Positions 21,728 to 33,914 of a stretch of 64,000 nucleotides of DNA are shown piece after piece (position 1 is the stretch's first letter; every line of letters starts with the position of its first letter). Source of the DNA: Roridomyces roridus (taxonomy: Eukaryota > Basidiomycota > Agaricomycetes > Agaricales > Mycenaceae). The notes under the pieces were generated by a model that saw nothing but the letters and a program-made list of their open reading frames with translations, was not told the DNA's origin and made no database searches. The position numbers were made by a program, and so were the translations under genes. Location: assembly GCA_029378245.1 (NCBI GenBank), contig JARKIF010000058.1, positions 1 through 64,000 of the forward strand, written 5' to 3'.

Positions 21728-24049
21728 CTACGACCATCGCGAGGAGCTCCCGCCTCTGCCTCCACCACCGCCACCTCTACTCCCTCCACCCCCGCTCCCA
21801 TCCCGATAACCCGACCACCCCCGATCTCTATCCCTCTCTCTCCCTCCATCCCTCTCCCTATCCCTGTCCCTATCCCTCTCGCGCCCACTGTTGCTGGTGT
21901 TGTCATAGTCATACCCCCGACTACTCCCATTCGAGTACCTGCCGCTCGCACTCCCGTTTTCCCCTTTGACACTACCCCATTGGCCCGAGTTGGAGCTAGA
22001 GCCAGAGCCGGAGTAGCCGTAGCCCCCAGCGCCGGGAGAGTCCTCCTGCTTCACCCTCATACCGTTCCCGTTCCCGTTCCCGTTCCCGTTCGACTGCTGC
22101 TGCTGCTGTTGCGGCCACCCACCGCCGCCACCCCATCCTCCGCCTCCACTAGCACCGCCACCCATCAATCCCGCCTCGAGTGCGCCGTATTGCTGCTGCT
22201 GAGTAGCCCCTCGTGCAGGCGCGTTCGCCCAGGCTGGACGAGGGGCGACGCTAGCTCCTCCTCCTCCTCCGGTAGACACAGACGAAGAAGACAAGGGAGG
22301 CACTTGACTGCCACTCGTCTCCTCCCGGACCTTGGCAGTGAAAGCGCGCACCCTATTCGTCGACTCTGTAGGAGCAGGCGTTGACACAGAGATGGGCGGC
22401 GTGGGGAGGGGGTGCACCGTCGGGCGTGACTTGGTCACGGACGCATTGGCGACACGCTTCTTCGCAGGTGCATAATCAGCATCATCCTTCCCGCCCCCCT
22501 CGTCATCCTCGTCCGAATCGTCATCCGAATCATCCAAACGCCTCTTCCGCTTCGTCCCCTTGGCCACCTGCGGGTCTGCAGCAGCCTCTGCCGAAGCGCT
22601 CATCTCCCCCTTGGGCACCCCACTCGCCTTGTACCCGTCGATAAAGCCCACCACCGTCTTGTACACCTTGCCGTTGTTTCTGATATCGTCGTGCTTGTCC
22701 CGGACGTGACGACGCATCGCGATGACCGCCGCAGCCAGCCCCGACATGGTGAGCTTGCACTTATGACGGTGCACGAGCTGGCCCATCGAGATGAATTCGA
22801 CTGGCGCGACCTTGCTGGGCTTGCCCGGCTTGCCAGACGTCCCCGACCACTCGGGACTCGCAACGAGCTTGGCAAAGACCTGGTACGTGTTCTCGATGTC
22901 CTCCGCGAACCCAGGGTCCAGAGCTGACGTGTCAGAGAGCCACTTCTCCGTCGCTTGGATGCTCGTCGTTTTGGGATTCATCGCGATGCATTGGATCGTC
23001 TGGGCGAGGCAGCGGAAGTCGCTCCCGCGGGAGCGGTCCCAGGCAAGGACGTCGCCGCCCAGGGGTGAGTCGTCATCGAGGAAGGTGTCTTGGAGCTTGC
23101 GGACAAAGGCTGCCCGAGGCGTTTTGAGGACTTTGAGTTTCTCGGCAGGGGTAAGAGCTACTCCGAGCTGGACACGCTGGCAGGGTCTCAGACAAGAGAT
23201 GAGGGTCGCAGAGCAGGGTGGGGCGCACCTGGAAGATCTCTCGCTCATCGGCATCTCGCAATCCTTCATACTCGACGCAAACGACCGCCTTGGTGTCAAA
23301 CATATTGCAGTACTGCTTCGGGAGCATGCGCTTGGCGGTCCGGGAGGGCGTATTCGGGTTGTCCTTGTACCATAGCTTCTGATTCGACATCGCATCCTTG
23401 TCTGTAGGACGTAAGCAAAACGGAGGCCGAATAGTAAAAAAAGAATGGCGCACGAGGAATGAGTCCATCGAGGAACCTTCATAGTCGGTTAGAGTGGCAC
23501 CCGAGAAGGGTAAAGCAGACGTACCGATAGATCGACGTGAGACGCTGCTTCCCGTCGATGCAAGTCCGCGTTTCCGTCCCGTCCTCGTCCGTATTGACCG
23601 CTAACCTCCTTTAGTCCACTACGCCGAGTAAAAGGTCTAGTCCCCGCACCAAAGATGACCGGAGGGATGTAGAAATTGCGGAAGATCGAGTCTATCAGCT
23701 TGACTTGCTTGGCCTCGGTCCAGACGACCTCTGCATCCGTCAGTACGGGTGTCGCTGCGTGCTGTGGGTCCACGCACCTCGCTGGTAATCGGGCTCGAGG
23801 TTGATTGTTCCCTGCACTATCTGTTCTACGGCCCGTCAGCCACCAAAAGCGTCGGAAGAGCCAGCACACACTGTAGAGCGACTCGGTACTATACGTCGTC
23901 GCGCGTGGAGCCTTGAGCGCGTTCTGCAGCCTGTAACCCCCGGTGGCGCGTGCTTTGCCTTTTCCCTTTCGGCTCTTGGATGCTTTGGCTGTGCCGTATT
24001 CGGAGCTGAGCTCGTCGAGGTCGGTCAGCTCAGATTCGTCGGAAATCAT
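21728..24049 (-). CDS. DUF262-domain protein with RD/G-rich tail
   Basis: The start is ATG 24049 (MISDESELTDLDE), followed by an acidic and then basic N-terminus. Exons join by phase to give YQREVVWTEAKQVKLIDSIF, YIPPVIF, DGTETRTCIDGKQRLTSIY and MSNQKLWYKDN. This is the DUF262 (GmrSD/ParB-like) core, with DGKQRLT as the conserved nucleotide-binding-type motif. A long exon then runs from RVQLGVALTPAEK to the stop at 21728, with LDPGFAEDIENTYQVF and MAAAVIAMRRHV-like helical parts, an acidic stretch (DDSDDDSDEDDEGGG) and a low-complexity tail of Gly/Ser, RD/RE and RGG repeats. Total is about 690 residues. The tail suggests RNA or nucleic-acid association, which is inference. Basidiomycete DUF262 proteins have no firm function that I know of. 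The gene appears intact. Confidence 0.85.
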
Positions 24050-27000
24050 CAGTGGCGGAGACAAACCCCAGATTAGGGTTTGTTGATCAATTGGTCAGAG
24101 TTGGTCAGTGGCTCGGATGCAATTCCTTTCTTCTTCTTCCAGCGAGCTGCCTCTCAACGGATATGTACCTGCAAATTCCCTCAAGACATGTGTTTAAAAC
24201 GTGGAAAACTCGTGGCTACGGCGTGTTCTGAGGAGCCTCTGTCTTCTCCTGGTCTGAACTTTCTTCTCTCTGCCTTGCAACCGACACTCTGTGATCTCTG
24301 GAACGAACTGCAAGCTCGGGCGACAACTTATAGGCTCGGTCTTCAAACGGGGCGCTAGTCTCTTTCATCTCTTGAACAGCTCTTATTCCCTTGTCAGTGG
24401 AGCATGAAATCAGCCTTGTTAGTTCCGAGATTGTTTCGAAGGAGAAGCGCTCGTTATATTTGGGTTTTCTCACCTCCCTCGATCCCAACACAATCAAGGA
24501 TTGCGTCCCGTGTATCCCAAGGCTTCTCCTTCCATTCACTCGCTCAGAGAAACTCGGGGTCGCTAATTAGATTTCGGGAGGTTCTCGAAAATCAAGACTT
24601 AGTAACTACCTTCACACGCCCCCAAGGATTGGTTCTGTGTATCAACTACCATGCGGACGGTCAATATGGAAACTAGGGTTTGCAGGAACTCAGAGGTTTG
24701 ACGTCATGGTCTGCCCACTTACGGTTATATTGAACGGAGCACATCTGCAGGTATCGACGCCGAAAATACTCTCCGGGAGCATTCTTCCCTCCCTGGTTCC
24801 CCAATCCCTTGAGTTTTCTGCATGCCCCGTGAGTGTGAATTAATTTTCCAAGGACTTTATGCGACTGACTAGTCAAAAAGATGCGTTGTCTCGTCCTATG
24901 TGCTCTATCCCGAATCGAACGGGCGTTCATCATTCTCCAAGTCCAAGAGCCCAAGATGGTCATATAGTGCGTTTCCTCGTTTTCTCGCAGTCAAGAACCG
25001 AAGGTCCATATGCAGTTCTCAAATTGCGACAAGTTTGCACGTGGCGAGCCCCCGACCGTCGCACCACAGCAATCGAGCTTTTTTTGGGAACGAGGTAGTT
25101 GTTTTTCTGCGCCCCAAACAAAAATGACGGTGTTTCGATGACATCCCTGTATCCCGAATCGAGCGGGTCCCTGATCTTGGTGTAAGACTGAGCAGGTCCA
25201 CGTTCAACGTTTTTCTCAACTGGCGCGTTCGTTGTACACTAGTAGCTATAATGCACGGTGCCTGCCTGGAAAATGGACAACTCCCGAGAACGGATGATAC
25301 ATCTTTCCTCGATCCGAGGTTTATCGGGCGTCACTCGAGCTATACATGAGCACCAAGCAAATTTCGGAGGAGGCTGATCCATATTAAATACAGCGCCGGA
25401 CCATTCCATGCAAGAAAAAAATGTTACTTCGAATTCTCATCCAATGCCCCCGACCCCGAATCGAACGAGTCCAGAGGATGATCGTAGTTCGTTTATCGCT
25501 GTCTGGAACTAAAGTCCATACCGCAGGCTACATATTGCGACAGGTTTCAATCGTTGGACACCTACCCGTCCGTCCGACACTCGCACCGTCGCACGTCACG
25601 GAAACCCGAGCAATTTTGGACTTGCCGCATCCACCCGCCAGGTAAGCGGATCATAACTCTATGAACCCACCTTCTTCTTTGGCCAATTAAAGCTAGCTAA
25701 TTGCAGACCTCAAATACCTTTTGCCGCATGCAACATCCACGTAAACCTAACAAAAAAGGACAGTTTACCGACGCATGGTCGTATCCCGAATCGAACGGTT
25801 TCACGAACATCGTGCGCGCCCCTACATGTGAGTTCCATCTCGGTACACCCAAGTTCAGGCAGAATTTGAAGTCTATCTTATCTGTATAGATATGCATCGA
25901 ACGAGTCCACAAGATGCACGCGTCCCGCCTACTCTGGAATTCACGTTGCAGAGCCCCAGATGGTCATAGTTTGATCTTTTATCGTTTTTTCGCTGTGAAG
26001 GCTATTTACACGGGGGACAAAGTCTTGTCATTTGGCAGATGTTACTTTGTTCGGACAAAGGAATCATTGCCAAATGACAGGACTTTATCCGCCGTGTTAC
26101 TTGTATGTAGGTTTTGTGTTGCTCCAAGATTAGGAACTTGTGAAATCACTCCCGACCGTCCGACAGTTGGAACAGATATATCATTGTATTCCGCCTCGGA
26201 CGGGCAACTGCCCAACCAAAAACTGAACCGTGTGACGGACGCGCCATCCCCGTGCCCCGAATCGAACGGTCCCTCGAGTTCTCTGTGCGCACCAGTACTT
26301 TGAGGCGCGTTCCTCCCCACCTCATGGGTCTATTCTCACAAGTTCAAAGAAGGTTCTGACTTGCGCCGGTCTGCTAATAGAGCTGGACCTAAATGCATAT
26401 GGTTATACCTCACTGTCAAGAATCGAAGTCTAATACTGGTGTGTAGGCGCCCGACCGTCCGTTGCCCTACAGCACTTTGAATCGAAGCAATTGTTTGCCG
26501 ACTCTGAATGTAGGTTGTAACCAAGGTCTCACGTCCCTGTTCTCCTTGCCCTATTCCCGTCAAACAAGAGGTCAATTGCAAGGACCCGATGTGCGTTTCT
26601 GGTACCGGAATTCCCTGGACCGCATCGAGCTGATTGAGAATCTCCTGCTCTGCGGGACAGCCTCCAACAGTTTCGACTTGAGGGAAGTTACAAAATACGC
26701 TCGTCGCTAGCAACCCAGATGAATCCCATGCTTGAACACCGCAGTAACGCCATTCCTTCCCTCTCGCGCAAATTAGACTCTCGAACGCCAAAGAACTTGA
26801 ACCGAAACTCTGGAACTGCTGTGCTAATCTTGGTCAATGAGAATGCTTTGGCCCATGTACACCTCAAAGTAATGTCGGTGCTAGACTCCAGACCAGTGTT
26901 GCCAGGGTCTCACGACAGTTCTGCCGAAGGCCTGATTGCCTTGAGGATTCGATTATGCAGCGTCTCCAGCGACGCTGTGAATAATCACTGATTCGCGGGT

Positions 27001-27488
27001 CTCAAACGGCGCAGTACCGCCCTTGTACTCCATGGGTTGGGTAGGTAGGCGGCTTACGCGAGTTTCGAATCCACTGAACAACATGATTGCCAGCCTGGGT
27101 GTGCGACTCCAGTATTAGTTCCGAGAACTGTGATATGCAGAACGCGGGTGCATTCATCCTCCATCAAATGCCATGATAGTAGGCCGCTTTCTCAGGTAGC
27201 TGATTCGCTGGCGGTGCTGATGATCTCCACTAGCTGTGCAGAGATGCGCACGTCTCGTCGGTTGAGCGGCGTGGCTCACACCGACCCGCCTTCCAATAAA
27301 GAATAAATATATACATATTCCATTTAGAGTACATTTGTTTCCACACCTAGTGCACAAAAGCCCAAGATATTCAGTGCTGTATATCATTCGAGATCAGAAA
27401 GTTCCAGTTCAAAACTTCCGACTGTTACAACCAAACCGATGAACGCTGTGATCCATGGATTTAGATTCCGAGTCATAGCCTGCACAAT
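24050..27488. repeat. gene-poor region with degenerate T-arm-like repeats
   Basis: No protein gene is supported here. The motif TCCCGAATCGAACGGG, or a near variant, recurs near 24906, 25150, 25453, 25782, 25895 (partial) and 26256. On the minus strand it reads CCCGTTCGATTCGGGA, which matches a tRNA T-arm: a G-C closed stem around loop TTCGATT, the RNA polymerase III B box. Several copies are followed by related text (GGTCATA...GTTCGTTT, ATTGCGACA, CCCGACCGTCCG), so longer units of about 250-500 bp seem to be repeated and decayed. I could not fold a complete tRNA around any copy. Similar motifs occur near 35138 and 35371. Confidence 0.6.
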
Positions 27489-28260
27489 TCAAAGTCTGTA
27501 GTTGCGGCAGTAGCCCGAGCAGTGTCTTCCCGGCGGGCAGTTGCAGTCCAAGAATCTAAAAAGATATCAGCCGATGAATGAATGACTCGCTGGGAGTTGG
27601 AGATGGAGCACTCACCCTTCGTTCGTACGGCCTGTGTTGGCGGCGTACCCAGCGGTGTTGTAGCCACCCAGCCTGTACTGAGAATATCCCGTCTGCCCGT
27701 AGGCCTGTTCATAGTATTGGCCCGAAGCAACCTGCTGCGCAGGCGGCGAGGCGTAGTGCCCCGCCGGAGGGGATATCGAGTAGTCAGCGTCAGGATATAT
27801 ACTCGGCTGGTGATGACCGGGACACTGGGACACCGCCTGGTACTGGTACTGCGGCATGAGGGGCACACTTTGGCTCGAGTTGTGCAGCTGGACCCCACAG
27901 CCCGCGTCGTATTGTGGCGGGTACTTCTCATGCTGGCCGGAGTGGGGCTGGCATTGCTGCGGAGGCGACCGTGGCGCTCGCCGGTGCTTCGGCGTAGTGG
28001 GAGACACCGACCGCTCCTCCTCGACGGTGAGGTATTGACACCGCAAGCCTCGCCGAGCACATCTCTCGCAAGGTGTATCCAGGGACTCCTCCGTGGTGTC
28101 GCACTGCGGGGGAACGTTAGAACTCTCGCTCTCAAGTCAATTGGTGACCACCGACCCGCATTTTCAAGCGCCGACAGTTGGTGCATGCGACGTAGACCCT
28201 CTTGCGGAGAACGGGCAAAAAGACGCGAGTGCTGGCACCGTGCGCACCCTTCTGAGACAT
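27489..28260 (-). CDS. small Zn2Cys6 (zinc cluster) transcription factor
   Basis: The model has three exons: 28260-28156, 28103-27616 and 27555-27489. Phases agree and give 219 residues. Residues 26 onward form a fungal binuclear zinc cluster, C-x2-C-x6-C-x11-C-x2-C-x6-C (VACTNCRRLKMRC, then PCERCARRGLRC), interrupted by the first intron after KMR. After it comes a region rich in Pro, Gln, Ser and Tyr (YPPQYDAG, QYEQAYGQTGYSQY type) that could activate transcription. The last exon ends with a Cys-rich tail, DCNCPPGRHCSGYC. I see no fungal-specific transcription factor middle-homology region, so it is shorter than most members. The intron 1 donor is GTCGGT, a weak match. Nuclear DNA-binding role inferred from the domain. 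Confidence 0.85.
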
Positions 28261-28722
28261 GGCTAGAGAAATTAGCCTGAGTAGGACGAAAAGTAGGAAC
28301 ACACCCACTGTCGAAGCGCAATTTATACAACTGATGCATGTGGTGTCGCCGACCAGACGGGCTGACAACTGCTGGTCACGCTGTGGTCCCAAGAAAGACA
28401 ATAGTAAACTGACCACAACTGTACGATTCATTACATGTCATCAAGTTTTCTTTTCTGAGCAGGAACAGCATCAGATGGCTCTCAGCGAATCAGTTCTCGA
28501 GGTCCTTGACGGCCCGGCAAGCAATCCATGCTTCAAGTCAGTCTTGAAAAAGATTGTTCTTCGATGGATACCCGATAGTGTATAAGATTCCGAGATCTTC
28601 TGCTCCGACGAGAAGCCGAAAAACCAAGGGAAAACATTCGCGGAATCCAAGTAGAGTAGTAGTCGTCTGGGACTGTACTATAGTCTCGCCCACCAGCCCG
28701 CTAGCGCCACCCTAAAAGGGAA

Positions 28723-28990
28723 CCGTCCCTAGCCGTCTGGATCAAGACTCGCCATATGTGTCATTTCGGGCATCTCGGCGTTCTCACTCGGTGCATTTCA
28801 ATGCATTCTGTGTCCTTTTTGCAAAATTTTGACTACCATGCACCTTGTAATACCAATTACAGTACTGTGGGAGGGGAAAATTTGGCCTCAGGATGCGAGA
28901 AGGAGGAAAACTTGCGTCGAGTGTGACGCCGAGATGCCCGAAATGACACATTACCAACTGGCGAGCCTTGATCCAGACGGCTAGGGACGG
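28723..28990. mobile_element. MITE with about 70-bp inverted repeats
   Basis: The left arm begins CCGTCCCTAGCCGTCTGG and the right arm is its complement ending CCAGACGGCTAGGGACGG. Both arms carry TGTGTCATTTCGGGCATCTC and match over about 70 bp with small gaps. The total is about 268 bp and non-coding. I could not identify a target-site duplication. Confidence 0.8.
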
Positions 28991-29461
28991 GTGTCACTTG
29001 TCGTGAGTACTGAACATGTTCACGGATCATAAATCCTATGCAATCACATCAAATTTCCCTATTTGGTACTCCGGCATCTCGCATTGATCACGGATCACGG
29101 TCAACTCCGTCATTTTTCGCTTTCCGGGCCAAAAACTGTTCGTCACCGTAACCACTGCCAAATAGGTTTAGTTGAGGACTGCCTTCACCCGACTGGAAGA
29201 GCGACGACGTTTGTTATGATGGTGTATATGTACTAGGTGTTTCCGGCGAACCAACCATCGGGCACTCTACAGAAGACAAAAAGGTCAGTCAATCAGACAG
29301 ACAGAAAGCATACTTTTCTGGAGGAGCCGTCGATGTCCAAAGAAAACACAGTAGAGGATGATTCAGGAAGTAAGCTGTGTTATTCAGACGAGTATTGAAT
29401 AGGGATAACTTGACTATCAAAGACCAACCGCCATCGGATTGTCCGCCGCCCAGGTAACCAG
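28991..29461. other. intergenic, no gene seen
   Basis: This lies between the MITE and the 3' end of the F-box gene. A (CAGA)-rich stretch lies near 29295-29307. No supported frame was found. Confidence 0.45.
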
Positions 29462-32101
29462 TCATGCCAGTCGCGGCATGAGCAGTTCCACCTTTGTCCA
29501 ATCCCGCTCATCCGGACGCCGGCCCACATACGCATGTCTTCAAAGTGGCAGAGTAAGAGTGACATTCCCAAGGTAAAGCGGCGGCGGAACATACTTGTCG
29601 ACCACATGCACCCAGATAGACCGCTGGTTGAAAAGCTTGACGATATCGGGTTCCTCGACCGCACAATGAGTACAGCGGAATATGGCGGGACGTTTCCCGG
29701 CTTCGAGTATCCGTGCACGCATCGGGGGTAGAGGTTTCAGCCAGGGGTCCCGGTGGAGTTCCAGATCCAATTTGAATCTGCACCCACACGACATAGTGGT
29801 TAGAAAGGAATTCTAACAAAGCAAGCCGTTTTGAGTACGCACTTCCATTGAGGAGGTGACGATCTCCGGCGCTCGCATGGGGCGGCATGAGGCCATGTGG
29901 GAGCCATGCTCCTCCTCGCAGGGGTATCCTCTTCCTCGCGTCTGAGTAGGTCCGCGGTCGCAAGTGGGGAGACAAGAAACCACGATGGAGTCTTGTGCTC
30001 TTCGACGTCGTGTTGAATCTGGATATAATAACGGTGATAAAACGGAAGGAAAATAATATAACGCACACACTCGCGCCACTGCAACGCTTGCCGCCCATGG
30101 CTTGGGATGGGACACCGGCCGCATACGAACCTTGCCCCCTTGCCATCCATCTCCGCAGCGCTCACTTCGTTGTGCATCCCGAGAAGATCAACGAGGCTCT
30201 GCGCAGTCGCCCTGCCCTGCTCGGAGAACTCGACTGACTTGCGGTATCGCCACACTTCATCACCGAAGACATGCATATGTCCCCGCGCAAACTCCCACCC
30301 AACCCCGAGCCCTCCGTGAGATATGCAAGGAAACCTAAATACACTCGTTGCGCGGTTGATTAGCTCCAGATGATTTGGATGGCGGTCGACGCTCTGATCA
30401 TGATTCTCCGAGGTCGCGGTGGTGGTAGGTAGGAGGGATACGAGGTGAGCCTGTGTGCGAGCCAACCAGCCATCCATGAACGCACGGGCCTCAGAACTGG
30501 TGAGGAAGGCTATCACCCGGGGATCGTCAGGGGAGAGCTCGTCCTGAGACGGATCCCTCACCAGTTCAACGAGAGGAGGTAGCTCGGTGAGCTCGTGCGG
30601 CGGAGGGTAGAATATGTTATCGTGGCCGGGCACCAGCTCACTGAGGGTGTTCAACGCCGCGTGCTGGATGCAGTTCTTCCGGCGGTAACAGAGTTGGCCT
30701 CGCTCCTTGCGGAGACGCGGGGCTCGTTCCCGGGCGACGTGCCATACGATGTATGGACGTAAGCGCTTCCAAACTAGGTGGAGAATATCAGCGATCTTTT
30801 GCACAACCACCCGAGTAATACTACGCACGTCGGTGAGTCAAAGTCCGTATCGTGTGCAAATGTCGCACTTCCGCTTCCTTTTCGTAGTTCCAGGCGGCAG
30901 CCTGTATGTCGACCGCGGCCCATCCTTCTCGTAAAAGCCGCTTTTCGACACTTGAAAATCGTCGGTGTTCTGTCGGGTAAAGAACTAGACGACGTACCTC
31001 TTCAGAATTTTCCTCCAACAGTCCCTATTCCGGCGTTCGACAACATCCAAGACGCGGTGTCGTGCCCAAAACGCGCAATTAAACGCGGCCTACGGGGATT
31101 GAATACGTTTCAATTGCGTTGCAATAGAGCCCACACACCGATTTTATGTCCTTGGCGGCCGCGCGCTGAGATTTCAAGAACTTGGAGAACGCTACCGGGT
31201 CGTCCTGCGCTTTATGGTCCTCGTACATCTTGAGGATAGCCTCACCCTCCTCAGGATGAAATTTGGGGCTGCACGACCCTAGGGCAGTATCACCGCCGTC
31301 TGCAACGTCCCCGTCAGCGGAGACTCTAGGAAACGCCGTGCGACGTACAGCTGCGACATGTCTTGGGGATGAGGGTGTAGATCTCGTGGTTTGCAGGATA
31401 TCCGGGGAGTGACGTCGTCAATCTGCGGTGGTGGATTCAGTGGATAGAGGGCGTTGTGTGCGATTACTCACTTGCGTAGACACCGGGTACAAAGGCGACC
31501 TCTGATGTAGTAATCCGGAAAAGAATCAGGCGCGCCGAGGGTATGGATTTGGGGGGAATCGGGAGTCGAGGGTCGCCGTCAAAAGCCTTCTTCCGGATGT
31601 CCTCGGAGGAATAACCCGGTCGTGGAACTCGTGCGTATTTAGGGGGAGCGGGAAGTGCAGGGTCGCCTCCAAAAGCTTTCCGCCAGATGAGCTCGCCGGG
31701 GGGCGAGTGTAGAAGATCGCGGAATTCGCGGGACGTGCGCGAGAGGTGGAGGAGGTCGAGTGGGTGAAGATGACTCAGGACCTGGGAACAGTTATCCGTG
31801 CGAGACAGAGGAGAAAGTGAGACTGCCGTACCTGGAGAAGGATGTCGAGGTGCATGCTGGGAAACATGCTTAGATCCTGGTGTTCTCTGGTCTTGGGAAG
31901 GCGGAGCGTTTTCCACGTGTCGAGCGTGGTATAGTTCACTGTCCACAGGTCAGTATGAAATGAGTCAGAGTGTCCGTGCCGCTCACAGATTCGCAAGTCT
32001 CGGGGTGGGAATGTGCGTCCGCTGTTGCAAACGTCGAATGAGCCGACGGCGCTGAAGGGTAGAGCGTCATCCCCAGGATACTTGGTGGAATTCACAGACA
32101 T
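29462..32101 (-). CDS. F-box protein with C-terminal C2H2-like zinc finger
   Basis: ATG 32101 starts the model. The F-box spans an intron (31831-31782): MFPSMHLDILLQ, then VLSHLHPLDLLHLSRTSREF. The following exons, joined by phase, carry CRSC and CSPKFHPEEGEAIL segments, QDDPVAFSKFLK, FNCAFWARHRVLDVVERR, LREGWAAVD and ADILHLVWKRLRPYI. A long exon follows, with HAALNTLSEL and FLTSSEARAFMDGWL. The end has FRCTHC then VHVVDKH, a C2H2-like finger, and YVGRRPDERDW before TGA 29462-29464. This order matches a large agaric F-box family. One junction, near 31471/31421, does not fit by phase, so that part may hold a mis-set splice site or an indel. Likely SCF adaptor, target unknown. Confidence 0.75.
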
Positions 32102-32952
32102 GGTGGTTTGAGCGAGCACTGATTGGAGCCAAATCGGAGCCCATGCGGTCGTTTAGATCAACACGTTGTTTGCAAGTTGTCTGAACAGGCAGCGCCGTCC
32201 AATACATCTAGTACCGCAGCTTCACCTCTCAAGGACGCAGGATAAGTAAAGCCGAAGGCATGCTGGGCCGCGAGTTCCAGGTGCGTACGTAGCAAGGAAG
32301 AAGCAGGAAGAGAGGATTAAGAGAGGATAAAAACGAAGAATGACAAGCCGGCGGCGAAAATCCAAGGGCTGAAAAAAAGTTTTGTACCAAATTTCCGCAG
32401 ACACTGGAAAGGCTCTGTTTGCATAGTAGGCCACTGAATAGAGCCCCAGTGAACTTTCTCAATTTTTTCGGTACATGGTCCCGACTTGGTCACGTGTCTG
32501 ATTAGTCACGTGCTCTGGTCACATGCGGACCTTTGTCAACTCAGAATTTCGACGGAAAACCCCGATCTTGGGCTCCAGCTGAGCTGATAGAATGGACTGG
32601 AAGCCCTTGGGAGGCATGTACAGGCAGCAGGGGGGGCAAAATACCCAAAATAATGTCATTTGATGTGTCCCAAAAAGGAAATTTCCTTTTATAGAGGGGG
32701 GGAGGGTCTGCCGATTTGGCTGAAAAAAGAAATTCGAGGTGATGTGCTGATCTCTTATCTTTGGTGCCCCTTTCCTTACACTGGAGTCTTGCCTAGGTAG
32801 ATTACTTGGACTCCTCGGAAACTTCGTACTCCTCTCTCCTCCGAGTTCCTCGTTGTATCAAGACAGAGAGCGAGACGGTCCTCGTGAAGCCTCGCACCTT
32901 ATCTCTGTGAGCTACATAGTCAACAAGACTAAGTAAGTAGCCTGGACTTTTG
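32102..32952. other. intergenic, no gene seen
   Basis: This is upstream DNA of the F-box gene, with G-rich runs near 32626-32636 and 32693-32706. No supported coding frame was found. Confidence 0.45.
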
Positions 32953-33243
32953 ATTGGCTGAACCTTTAGGTTTAGCTACTCTGGGGAACTTCGACTTTGC
33001 GAATCATGATTTGATTGATTTACTGTCAGTTGCCATTCAGATTGATTTTCAATTCCATTCCATCCCAACACAAACCTCTTGAATCTTGAGTGAGTGTTTC
33101 AATGTCTTTGTATCCAAAATTTAATACTACATACTCCACAATGGTCTTCTACTTGCGAGGGATTCTACTGGGAGGATTTGTCAATTTCGGAGCATGATGA
33201 TGTTCATCACGACATGGGAGAAACTTGGTATTCGTCTTTCGGC
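32953..33243 (+). repeat. direct repeat, left copy
   Basis: This stretch (from ATTGGCTGAACCTT through ATCATGATTTGATTGATT to GGTATTC) is repeated at about 34563-34860 with about 85% identity by eye. The unit carries ATGGTCTTCT followed by a short frame, which is not clearly coding. Confidence 0.8.
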
Positions 33244-33318
33244 TTCTTTCGGATGTGCTGGAAGTCCGAAGGCACGGGTTTCCACCAGACGTGTATGGCC
33301 CGGCATGCCAACCCCAAC

Positions 33319-33906
33319 TAGGGATGCACACCGTACCCGTCGCAAGCCGTTTGACGGCCGTCCGTACCCGTCGGGCCGTTGATCGAAGAAATGCATGGGA
33401 CGGCAACATTGCCGTCCGTCCCGTCAATGTGTCAGATTGACGGCCCGTCTACGGGTTGGGCCCGGGATGGTATTTTGTGCAGAAACTAAGCGAGTCTGTA
33501 ATAGGACACGTGGTGCAACCGCATGTTGCCCATTTCCAGTGGATACGGAACCTATGGGGGTCAATTCTGGGCCTATTGATGGGATATCTGACATCAAAGT
33601 TGCATCAAATTTCCTCGAGATCTGAGAAGTACGTGTTTGCTCACCTGAATGCAAAGGAATGACAGGTGCAGGCAGCTTGGGAGAATGTTTGGAAGGCGGA
33701 GGACATTTTTTGCGGCTCAAATGAAGCACTTTGATGAGGTTCGCACGCAACCCGTCTTTTGACGGCCCGTACCCGTCTATTTTGCCGTCCCGTCCCGTCG
33801 GACCCAGGGAGATGTCAAAAAGACGGCCGTTGATTTGACGGCCCGTAACCGTCTCGTGCCGTCAATTCGACGGCCGTCACCCGTACACGGGCGGTGTTCA
33901 TCCCTA
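33319..33906. mobile_element. hAT-type MITE with 8-bp target duplication
   Basis: The 588-bp element starts TAGGGATGCACACCG and ends in the complement of TAGGGATGAACACCG. It is flanked by a perfect 8-bp duplication ACCCCAAC (33311-33318 and 33907-33914), the hallmark of hAT insertion. The first 150 and last 170 bases are crowded with subterminal repeats of the form GACGGCCGT, CCCGTC and GACGGGC in both orientations, as hAT transposases often use for binding. No transposase is encoded. A movable non-autonomous element is the best reading. Confidence 0.93.
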
Positions 33907-33914
33907 ACCCCAAC

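Noticed and set aside
26336..26791. Gene of 151 codons on the minus strand
   Set aside because: It lies in the degenerate repeat region and shows no domain or splice context.
27050..27130. tRNA gene around TTTCGAATCC
   Set aside because: A T-loop-like string is present, but no acceptor stem or A box pairs with it.
28723..28990. rho-independent-like terminator or hairpin RNA gene
   Set aside because: The long inverted arms with element-like ends fit a MITE better, and this is eukaryotic DNA.
31200..31470. Separate gene between the two F-box blocks
   Set aside because: Phase-consistent introns link 31464-32101 with 29462-31018, so they are one gene apart from a single unresolved junction.
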